Assembly: GCA_020435085.1 (NCBI GenBank)
Contig: JAGRAB010000072.1
Coordinates: 1-6,719 of the forward strand
Length of the DNA: 6,719 nt
DNA from: Bdellovibrionales bacterium
GTDB taxonomy: Bacteria > Bdellovibrionota > Bdellovibrionia > Bdellovibrionales > UBA1609
Reading direction: 5' to 3'
The position numbers and the translations under genes are program-made. The notes beneath the pieces are model-generated. The model saw only the letters and a list, made by a program, of their open reading frames with translations, was not told the origin of the DNA and ran no database searches. Below, in pieces: positions 1-5,494 of this stretch; positions within the stretch are counted from its first letter, which is position 1, and each line of letters begins with the position of its first letter.

Positions 1-3
1 CAT
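1..3 (-). other. Possible start codon of the next minus-strand gene, cut by the window edge
   Basis: The first three bases read CAT, which is ATG on the minus strand. It lies 5 nt after the stop codon of the STAS gene (9-11), and an AGG stretch sits a few bases upstream of it, overlapping that stop region. This spacing fits a further co-transcribed gene in the same direction. Only one codon is inside the window, so nothing can be said about the product, and the match could be chance. Confidence 0.3.
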
Positions 4-8
4 TCAAC

Positions 9-482
9 CTACTTATTTAAAAATTTAAAGTATTTTGCTTCAATAACATCCATTTCCATAGGTTCTCCAGTTTCTTCATCTTTAATTTCCTCTGGAGCAT
101 CAACGCCTTGGTCAGAAAACTCTTTCCCTCTTTTAAAAAGAATCATTTTTTCATTTCCAGAGTCTTCACTATAATAGGGAACATAAAAACTCTCGACAGT
201 TGCATTTTCAGGAAGAAACCCTGCCACCATATTAATCTGATCAACAATCACTTTTGGGCAGTTTCTATATGTGATACTTGATCCAGAAGGTAATGTGCGA
301 ATCCATTTGATCCACTCACGTATGCCACAAGAGTTAATTGAACTGACTTTGTCTAAATCAAGAACAATTTCTGCTCCATCCACTTGAATGTTAGAAAAAA
401 CAGCATCTTCATCGACACTTCCTGTAAATGACAAGACAACTGTTCCACTTTCACTTGTCTGATCGACTTTAAATTGACTCAT
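9..482 (-). CDS. STAS-domain protein with a degenerate zinc-ribbon-like C-terminal tail
   Basis: 157 residues, cytoplasmic, with no signal peptide or membrane segment. Residues about 4-95 read as a STAS domain (the fold of anti-sigma factor antagonists and MlaB-like proteins): a first strand ending VVLSFTGSVDED, a strand EIVLDLDKV, then SINSCGIREW (48-57), which sits where SpoIIAA-type proteins have the phosphorylatable DSSG loop. Ser51 is the candidate phosphosite. The tail (about 100-157) ends GEPMEMD...KYFKFL; related proteins, as I recall them, carry two CxxC knuckles there, but here the positions read S105/S108 and D135/T138, so no zinc site remains. It overlaps the upstream ATPase gene by ATGA and has a strong GGAGGT site 5 nt before its ATG, so the two are very likely translated together. 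Likely role: binding partner of that ATPase in a partner-switching regulator. The regulated target is unknown. Confidence 0.85.
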   Translation of the reverse strand: MSQFKVDQTSESGTVVLSFTGSVDEDAVFSNIQVDGAEIVLDLDKVSSINSCGIREWIKWIRTLPSGSSITYRNCPKVIVDQINMVAGFLPENATVESFYVPYYSEDSGNEKMILFKRGKEFSDQGVDAPEEIKDEETGEPMEMDVIEAKYFKFLNK

Positions 483-1387
483 TTTTGACCTCCATCAATT
501 TCAAAAAAATGCATGTTTTTAGCAATACTTTCACGACGGCGACTACTCATATTTATTGGCAATGAGCAGCACACCACAGTGGCTTGATTTTTTTGTACTC
601 CCACATAATAACTCGCTGATGAGTTGTAAACCATATAGCTTCCTATCCCTGCACCACCAGTTCCCATTTTCATCATACTTGCAACACCATTACGATAACA
701 TTTAAGAATACGCTTCAACAACTTTGTAAGTAATAAAGATCCATAAGGATCTTTACACCCAATAACTAAATTATTATCTTTAACAGCAGCAAATATATGA
801 CCAAAATCCCCAGGGTGCATTTGAGCAGACAAGTCTGTTCTATCTATCAACACCTGCGAACCCTCTCGAGTATTAATATAGGGTGCATTGTAAATTGCAT
901 TGGTGAATAGCTCATCTGCAATGACTTTAATATCTGAGATGAGTGTCTCTGCTTTTATGTGTTGTCTTAAAAACTCATCTAACTGATGCAGAGTTTGACT
1001 TTTTTCAGAAGCTTTTGAAAATTGAATATTCCATGTAATTAATTTCTTCTCTTCTTTTTGGGAGGCATGAAGTGGATTCAAAATTGTTGACACAGGATAC
1101 TTTATAAATTCTTTTGGAGAAATCAACATACTTGCTGATGTATTCATTTCTCTTTCTATTTGTAAATTACTGAATTGGCAAATCTGACTCAACCCTTTAT
1201 CAATCGCCAAGTTTAAAAGACGAGTGGGGTCTGAACTATTTGAAACACCAATAACCGCTTTATTAGGTGATGACATCAATACTGTCGATGCATCAATATC
1301 ATAAAGCTCAACTTGACCTTGCCATTTTTGATCAAGCAGTTTTGTCAAATCTTCAACGCTATAGTTTATGACTGGGGCTGCAGACAT
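479..1387 (-). CDS. ATP-binding protein of the histidine-kinase/anti-sigma (HATPase) fold
   Basis: 302 residues from the chosen start. The C-terminal half is a GHKL-type ATPase: N box ELFTNAIYNAP (about 159-169), a G1-like box CKDPYGSL with Asp213 and Gly216, and a glycine-rich G2 box GTGGAGIG (242-249), followed by closing strands around YYVGVQ and ATVVCCSLPI. The DP[FY]GSL...LKC...GGAGxG pattern resembles a family of RsbW-like ATP-binding proteins that I recall from delta-proteobacteria-like genomes. There is no histidine phosphoacceptor domain or membrane segment, so a serine kinase/anti-sigma type role is more likely than a sensor kinase. The first about 135 residues form a mixed alpha/beta region that I cannot assign; a decayed receiver-like domain is possible. 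An in-frame ATG at 1432 would add 15 residues, but the ATG at 1387 has an AAAGGAGT site about 9-10 nt upstream and is preferred. It overlaps the STAS gene by 4 nt. Target and phosphorylation partner are inferred, not shown. Confidence 0.85.
   Translation of the reverse strand: MSAAPVINYSVEDLTKLLDQKWQGQVELYDIDASTVLMSSPNKAVIGVSNSSDPTRLLNLAIDKGLSQICQFSNLQIEREMNTSASMLISPKEFIKYPVSTILNPLHASQKEEKKLITWNIQFSKASEKSQTLHQLDEFLRQHIKAETLISDIKVIADELFTNAIYNAPYINTREGSQVLIDRTDLSAQMHPGDFGHIFAAVKDNNLVIGCKDPYGSLLLTKLLKRILKCYRNGVASMMKMGTGGAGIGSYMVYNSSASYYVGVQKNQATVVCCSLPINMSSRRRESIAKNMHFFEIDGGQK
488..493 (-). promoter_or_regulatory. Ribosome binding site of the STAS gene
   Basis: Minus-strand GGAGGT lies 5 nt upstream of the ATG at 482, inside the end of the ATPase gene. 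It is the strongest Shine-Dalgarno match in the window. Together with the ATGA overlap it fixes the start and suggests the STAS protein is made at least as abundantly as the ATPase, as expected for an antagonist. Confidence 0.75.
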
Positions 1388-1397
1388 TTCTGCATGA

Positions 1398-1405
1398 CTC
1401 CTTTT
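1398..1405 (-). promoter_or_regulatory. Ribosome binding site that decides the ATPase start
   Basis: Minus-strand AAAAGGAG lies about 10 nt before the ATG at 1387. The upstream in-frame ATG at 1432 has no comparable site, and choosing it would place this motif inside the coding sequence. An ATG at 1395 is closer to the motif but is out of frame with the gene. Confidence 0.6.
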
Positions 1406-1412
1406 AATTACA

Positions 1413-1418
1413 AATATA
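1413..1418 (-). promoter_or_regulatory. Possible internal -10 element ahead of the ATPase-STAS pair
   Basis: Minus-strand TATATT lies about 26 nt before the preferred ATPase start, which would give a short leader holding the Shine-Dalgarno site. No recognisable -35 box is found 16-18 nt further upstream. The 103-nt gap after ribD leaves room for a separate promoter, but in AT-rich DNA this hexamer is weak evidence. Confidence 0.2.
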
Positions 1419-1490
1419 TCCAGGTAATTCATCGGAAAATTCAGCTAAATAGCTAATAGAAGAGAGGAAATTTCCAAAAAAATGATTGAA

Positions 1491-2621
1491 TCAGGACTTA
1501 AGAATAGTCGTAATAAATATATCTGAACCGATTTGAGTCGCTCTGAGAGGACCTGTTTGTATCATACTATTCAAATTTGAGACACTAAGATCATTTGTCC
1601 AAGAAATACCGCTCTTGGCTCCCATAATTCGAGGAGCTATAAAAACTGAAAGCCTTTGCACAAGTTGTTTTTCAAGAAGCCTCGAGATTGTATAAGCTCC
1701 CCCCTCCACAAGAATTGAGGTCACTCCTTTTTTGTAAAGTTCAAAAAAAGCTTTTTCTAAATCGAGAGTTTTTCCCTGTTTCTCAACGGAAATCACTTGA
1801 GCACTAGATGTTGTCCCCATTTTTTTATCTGTAACGATCCATACTCTTTCTTTTGAGCGTACAGTTAATAGCTGACTTTTTTCTAATTGTGATAATGATT
1901 TACCTTCGGAATCAACAATCACAATATGATTTTGTTTATCTTTAAAAATAGGGTCACGGCTATTTAACCTTGGGTTGTCTACTTCAAATGTCTTTCGCCC
2001 CACAAGAACAGCGTCATATTGCCCTCTGAGAGTTTGTACAAAATCCCTGGATTCTTGACATGTGATCCACTGGCTGTCTCCCGACTTTAAACTGATTTGC
2101 CCATCGAGTGTCGCTCCTATTTTTACATGCACAAAAGGACGTTGATATTTTTGGTTATGTAAAAAGATTTCTGCCAACTCTTCACACTGTGACTCCATCT
2201 CTTTCAAGTGAATCACTTCTTTTCCGGCTGCTTTTAAAACCCGTTCTCCATGGGCAGCAACAGGGTTTGGATCTTTCACACCATAGTAGAATTTTTTTAT
2301 TGGCAGCCCAGCCAACATTTGAGCACAAGGAGGTGTTTTCCCTTGGTGGGCACAAGGTTCAAGAGTCACAAATACTGAGCCTCCGTCCACTTTATTTTTA
2401 TCTTTAATCGATTGATAGGCATCAACTTCTGCATGATCTTTGCCATACTGCCGATGATAACCCTTGCTGAGAAGTTTATTTTCTGAATCTAAAAAAACAC
2501 AGCCCACAGCTGGGTTAGGCGCAACAAATCCCAAACCCTTTTTTCCTTCTTCGATTGCCAAGTGCATGGCCTCACGCGGAGAAAGAGTTTGACCAATTTC
2601 TATGCTCTCCAAGACTTCCAA
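1491..2621 (-). CDS. ribD: Bifunctional riboflavin biosynthesis protein RibD (deaminase/reductase)
   Basis: 376 residues, the usual RibD length. It deaminates the pyrimidine product of GTP cyclohydrolase II and then reduces the ribosyl side chain with NADPH, steps two and three of riboflavin synthesis. The N-terminal deaminase domain shows PNPAVG (35-40), HAE with zinc ligand His63 and catalytic Glu65, and EPCAHQGKTPPC with zinc ligands Cys90 and Cys99. The reductase domain shows VKIGATLDG (166-174), QWIT (184-187), VGRKTFEVDNPRL (207-219), VEGG (305-308) and APRIMGAK (329-336), so both halves look intact. No ATG lies at the expected start; the codon at 2621 is TTG with GGGTG 4 nt upstream, and a second TTG at 2612 is also possible. 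The ATG at 2567 would remove residues aligned with the family start. It overlaps the hmgA end by 22 nt, suggesting coupled translation. No ribE, ribBA or ribH is nearby, which is unusual. Confidence 0.95.
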   Translation of the reverse strand: MEVLESIEIGQTLSPREAMHLAIEEGKKGLGFVAPNPAVGCVFLDSENKLLSKGYHRQYGKDHAEVDAYQSIKDKNKVDGGSVFVTLEPCAHQGKTPPCAQMLAGLPIKKFYYGVKDPNPVAAHGERVLKAAGKEVIHLKEMESQCEELAEIFLHNQKYQRPFVHVKIGATLDGQISLKSGDSQWITCQESRDFVQTLRGQYDAVLVGRKTFEVDNPRLNSRDPIFKDKQNHIVIVDSEGKSLSQLEKSQLLTVRSKERVWIVTDKKMGTTSSAQVISVEKQGKTLDLEKAFFELYKKGVTSILVEGGAYTISRLLEKQLVQRLSVFIAPRIMGAKSGISWTNDLSVSNLNSMIQTGPLRATQIGSDIFITTILKS

Positions 2622-3706
2622 TAATCACCCAATTCTACATTTGAAAGAGCGGCATCGATTTGCAAAGGCCACCTTGTATCTACCATCACGGCATATTCAC
2701 TGGTTTCCGTTTTACTATCTACAGATTTTACAGCTTTTGGATGAGGCCCATGTGGAAAGCCTTGTGGATGAAAGCTCATCATTCCCGCGTGAAGGTTATC
2801 GCGACTAAAAAAATCACCATCATGATAAAATAAGACTTCATCATAATCGATATTCTGATGATAAAAAGGAACTTTCAAAGCGTCTTTATCTTTTTCTAAT
2901 GGACGAGGTAAAAATGTGCATATCACAAAATCTCGAGCAACAAATGTTGTATGTGCACTCGGTGGCAAATGCGCACGGTGACTCATAAGAGGCATCATAT
3001 GATCCATATGAAGAGTGAAGGGATAAAGATCACCCTTCCACCCTAAAACATCAGAGTAAACACAATCAGCATATTGAAAACGTGTCACTTCATCAAGGCG
3101 TTTCACTGCAATTTCTTTCACTGCTAAACCAAGACTTCGAAATCTTTCTTTTTGTAATTCTAGCTCTGGTTTAAAAAGCGCGTTGGGGTCATAAATGGCA
3201 TGACGTCCAACCAACCCTCTTTCTGGCTCCTCATAATGACTTGTTTTATTTTCAACAATAAAAAACTCTGACTTTTTGGAAGGAAAAATCGTGTGATGCA
3301 AGCAGCGAGGAACTACAATATATTGGCCTGGAGAATACTTGAGAAGACCATATTCGGTAAAAACCTCTCCTGAACCCTTGTGACAAAAATAAAGCAAATC
3401 ACCATCAGCATTTCTTACTGCCGTTGCTTGCTCAGGTTGATAAACATCAATAAAGCTCATATGGATAGCAATACTGGAGTTATAAAGAAGCCTTTGCGAA
3501 CCCACACTACGATCTAGCTGAACTAAATCAAACATATGAGGCCTTAATGGGCCATCAATGTTAGTCCATCTTGTACTGGGCTGACTTTTAATAAGATGTG
3601 AAACTGGTCCAAAAAAACCTTTTAAACCTTGCTCCTCTTCAAATTGTCCTTCAGGAATTCCCTTATGCCCTTGTCGAGTCGGCTTTCCTTGCGTGTAGTG
3701 ATGCAT
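2600..3706 (-). CDS. hmgA: Homogentisate 1,2-dioxygenase
   Basis: 368 residues, cytoplasmic. It opens the ring of homogentisate with O2 to give 4-maleylacetoacetate, using a mononuclear Fe(II) in a cupin fold. The N-terminus has the family pattern HxYxxGKPTRQGH, followed by a first cupin half containing a VPRCLHHTIFPS segment (132-143). The metal site is visible in the C-terminal half: FYHQNIDYDEVLFYHDGDFF gives His283 and Glu290, and FPHGPHP gives His319, matching the ligand set of the human enzyme (His335, Glu341, His371). This is a short form, well under the about 430-445 residues of the human and Pseudomonas enzymes, and its His-to-Glu spacing is one residue longer; I recall similar short forms in actinobacteria and Bdellovibrio. 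The ATG at 3706 has AAGAGG 7 nt upstream. It lies directly after the gene for the enzyme that makes its substrate. Activity on homogentisate is inferred from family and context. Confidence 0.9.
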   Translation of the reverse strand: MHHYTQGKPTRQGHKGIPEGQFEEEQGLKGFFGPVSHLIKSQPSTRWTNIDGPLRPHMFDLVQLDRSVGSQRLLYNSSIAIHMSFIDVYQPEQATAVRNADGDLLYFCHKGSGEVFTEYGLLKYSPGQYIVVPRCLHHTIFPSKKSEFFIVENKTSHYEEPERGLVGRHAIYDPNALFKPELELQKERFRSLGLAVKEIAVKRLDEVTRFQYADCVYSDVLGWKGDLYPFTLHMDHMMPLMSHRAHLPPSAHTTFVARDFVICTFLPRPLEKDKDALKVPFYHQNIDYDEVLFYHDGDFFSRDNLHAGMMSFHPQGFPHGPHPKAVKSVDSKTETSEYAVMVDTRWPLQIDAALSNVELGDYWKSWRA

Positions 3707-3713
3707 ATTAAAA

Positions 3714-3719
3714 CCTCTT
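3714..3719 (-). promoter_or_regulatory. Ribosome binding site of hmgA in the short hppD-hmgA gap
   Basis: Minus-strand AAGAGG lies 7 nt upstream of the hmgA ATG, within the 15-nt space after the hppD stop codon at 3722-3724. There is no room for a terminator or a promoter, so the two genes must share a transcript. Confidence 0.6.
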
Positions 3720-3721
3720 AT

Positions 3722-4771
3722 TTATAAATATCCTCGGCGTTTTTGATCTCTCTCAATGGCATCAAAAAGAGCCTGAAAGTTTCCTTCACCAAAACCATCA
3801 TGGCCTTTTCTTTGTATAATTTCAAAAAAAATGGGGCCAATCTGATTTTGGGTAAAAATTTGAAGCAAATAGCCTTTATTATCTCCATCAGCCAAAATTT
3901 TTAATTTTTTTAAAGACTCTAAATTTTCATCAATATTTGGTAAACGCTCAGGAATCATTTCATAATAGGTATCAGGGACATCTAAAAATTGAATGCCCTT
4001 TTCTCGAAACTTTTCTACAGAAAATTCAATATCAGGAGTTAATAGGGCCAAATGCTGAACACCAGACCCATGATATTCATCAAGATACTCTTGAATTTGT
4101 GATTTCTTGTCTGTTGGTTCATTAATAGGAATAATGATTTTCCCACAAGGAGACTTCATTACTTTAGAAACCAAACCCGTTTGCTCCCCCTTAATGTCAA
4201 AATAGCGAACTTCTTTAAAGTTAAAGAGGTTTGAATAGAAATCACACCACTTTTGCATTTCACCAACAGGCACATTATTCGTTAAGTGATCCACAACCTG
4301 CATTTTTAAACCTACTTGATCTGTAGGGGCGGAGAATTCAAAATCTTCTTTATAATTCTCTAGGTTTTGATAGCGATCAATAAAATAAATGGCAGAGTTT
4401 CCAATTCCATAAATCCCTGAAAAAGAATGGCTCTGGGGATCGTTTTGATTTTCAATAGAACGCGCCCCTTTTGAAAGCGTATATTTCATTGCGTGAGCTG
4501 CATCTTTAACTCGAAAACCCATGGCACAAATGCTAGGGCCATGTTCTTTACAAAATCGTGATGCAAATGTATTTGGCTCTTCATTAATAATAAAATTCAC
4601 TTCACCTTGCCTGTATAAAGTCACATTCTTTGTTTTATGCTTTCCTATTTTTGCAAAGCCATATTGATAAAAAAGCTCTTCCAATTTTTTGGGTTCTTGA
4701 GACGCAAATTCAACAAATTCAATTCCATCAAGACCAGCAACGTTTTCCCATTTTTCTGTCGATTGAGACAT
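3722..4771 (-). CDS. hppD: 4-hydroxyphenylpyruvate dioxygenase
   Basis: 349 residues from the chosen start, the normal bacterial length. It is an Fe(II)-dependent, two-domain vicinal-oxygen-chelate enzyme that turns 4-hydroxyphenylpyruvate, the transamination product of tyrosine, into homogentisate with O2 and loss of CO2. The catalytic C-terminal domain shows all three iron ligands: VVDHLTNNV (His162), GVQHLAL (His240) and FFEIIQRKG (Glu317). The signature LLQIFTQ (302-308) and the closing helix GFGEGNFQALFDAIERDQ (326-343) are also present. The N-terminal VOC domain covers about 15-145. An in-frame ATG at 4828 would add 19 residues, but the ATG at 4771 has AAAGGAGTG upstream and gives the usual N-terminus, so it is preferred. 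First gene of the minus-strand group, followed by hmgA. No transaminase, maleylacetoacetate isomerase or fumarylacetoacetase is visible. Confidence 0.95.
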   Translation of the reverse strand: MSQSTEKWENVAGLDGIEFVEFASQEPKKLEELFYQYGFAKIGKHKTKNVTLYRQGEVNFIINEEPNTFASRFCKEHGPSICAMGFRVKDAAHAMKYTLSKGARSIENQNDPQSHSFSGIYGIGNSAIYFIDRYQNLENYKEDFEFSAPTDQVGLKMQVVDHLTNNVPVGEMQKWCDFYSNLFNFKEVRYFDIKGEQTGLVSKVMKSPCGKIIIPINEPTDKKSQIQEYLDEYHGSGVQHLALLTPDIEFSVEKFREKGIQFLDVPDTYYEMIPERLPNIDENLESLKKLKILADGDNKGYLLQIFTQNQIGPIFFEIIQRKGHDGFGEGNFQALFDAIERDQKRRGYL

Positions 4772-4775
4772 TTTA

Positions 4776-4784
4776 CACTCCTTT
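4776..4784 (-). promoter_or_regulatory. Ribosome binding site that decides the hppD start
   Basis: Minus-strand AAAGGAGTG, with its GGAG core 6 nt before the ATG at 4771. It would fall inside the coding sequence if the ATG at 4828 were used, so it argues for the shorter protein. Confidence 0.7.
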
Positions 4785-4854
4785 GACACACCGCTATAGA
4801 TATCTCTGTTACCTCTCTTTAAAATCATGTTTTTGAAGTGAAGACAAGGGGATA

Positions 4855-4860
4855 ATTATA
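4855..4860 (-). promoter_or_regulatory. Candidate -10 box of the hppD-hmgA operon
   Basis: A perfect minus-strand TATAAT, about 84 nt before the hppD ATG, would start a leader of roughly 75 nt. No good -35 box is visible 16-18 nt upstream (the region reads AGGCAA/GGCAAA), so an activator may be needed, as would suit a tyrosine-induced pathway; that last point is inference. The leader also holds the 8-bp palindrome AGATATCT at 4798-4805, too short to call an operator. Confidence 0.4.
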
Positions 4861-4904
4861 CCCAAAGCAATTGAGTTTGCCTGATAGAATTTAAAGAATT
4901 TGAT

Positions 4905-4913
4905 TGTTATATT
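4905..4913 (+). promoter_or_regulatory. Extended -10 promoter directly before the GNAT gene
   Basis: TGTTATATT is an exact TGn extension followed by a good -10 hexamer (TATATT, 4908-4913). Only 6 nt separate it from the ATG at 4920, so transcription would begin at or next to the A of the start codon. The -35 position is poor (TAGAAT), which is typical when the TGn extension is present. With no Shine-Dalgarno site before this ATG, the message is probably leaderless. Confidence 0.5.
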
Positions 4914-4919
4914 AACCCC

Positions 4920-5492
4920 ATGCAATCACTGCAATTAAGGACCATAAAAAAAGATGATATTCCTGCCATTTGCAAAATGGGTGATGAGGCCTTTGGTGAA
5001 CGCTATATTACAGAACAGTTGCTTCAAAAAGAATGGCCCCTGCTCCAATCTAAAGACAACTATGCCTCTTATATTCTAGAAACTCTTGAGTCTTCACCTA
5101 TTGCCATTGGCTTTCGACTGACATATTTACCCGGGCTTTGGCTCAATACCAAAGAAGGAAGAAAATCTCATATCAATCTCTGGCACATCCCCACAGAAAA
5201 CGTCGCCTATTTTAAAACATCTTATGTTTCTGAGAACTACCGTGGCCAGGGTTGGGGAAAAAAAATGGCTCTTCTCGCTATCGATCAACTTCGTAAAATG
5301 GGAGCTCAAGCCATTGTTACCCATTCATGGAATGAGTCTCCAGAAGATAGTTCTGGAAAATATTTACGCCATTTAGGATTTGAGGATATTGGTATTATCG
5401 ATGGTTTTTGGAAAGATTCCGACTACTCTTGTACCGAATGCCATAAAACACCTTGCATCTGTACCGCGATGGAAATGATTCTTAGGTTGTAA
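4920..5492 (+). CDS. GNAT-family N-acetyltransferase with C-terminal cysteine cluster
   Basis: 190 residues, cytoplasmic. The GNAT fold is supported by the N-terminal LRTIKKDDIPAICKM helix pattern, a strand leading to the acetyl-CoA loop YRGQGWGKKMA (107-117, the R/QxxGxG/A motif A), and SSGKYLRHLGFEDIG (144-158) of motif B. The transferred acyl group and acceptor cannot be read from sequence. After the fold, residues 165-183 hold four cysteines in a C-x2-C-x4-C-x-C arrangement (171, 174, 179, 181) that could bind zinc; I recall similar CPxCGxPCxC tails in other GNAT proteins, but do not know their role. It diverges from hppD and is followed 2 nt later by the FAD oxidase, so the two are co-transcribed. 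There is no ribosome binding site before the ATG, while an extended -10 lies 6 nt away, suggesting leaderless translation. Confidence 0.85.
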   Translation: MQSLQLRTIKKDDIPAICKMGDEAFGERYITEQLLQKEWPLLQSKDNYASYILETLESSPIAIGFRLTYLPGLWLNTKEGRKSHINLWHIPTENVAYFKTSYVSENYRGQGWGKKMALLAIDQLRKMGAQAIVTHSWNESPEDSSGKYLRHLGFEDIGIIDGFWKDSDYSCTECHKTPCICTAMEMILRL

Positions 5493-5494
5493 TA

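Noticed and set aside
1388..1432. Upstream ATPase start at 1432
   Set aside because: No ribosome site precedes it, whereas the ATG at 1387 has one; it remains possible but less likely.
1468..1477. GGAAATTTCC next to a run of A/T as a terminator after ribD
   Set aside because: On the transcribed strand the T run comes before the palindrome, not after it, and a 10-base palindrome leaves no loop.
2108..2407. 99-codon plus-strand open frame opposite ribD
   Set aside because: It lies wholly inside a clear ribD gene on the other strand, has no family motif, and its composition follows from the complementary coding frame.
2602..2808. 68-codon plus-strand frame opposite the hmgA end
   Set aside because: Antisense to the conserved C-terminal part of hmgA, including the metal-ligand region; no independent support.
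4772..4828. Upstream hppD start at 4828
   Set aside because: It would put the strong ribosome binding site inside the gene and add a 19-residue extension that does not resemble the usual N-terminus.
3937..4836. Two short plus-strand frames (3937-4125 and 4630-4836) opposite hppD
   Set aside because: Both are antisense to intact, conserved hppD coding sequence and show no start signal or protein motif.
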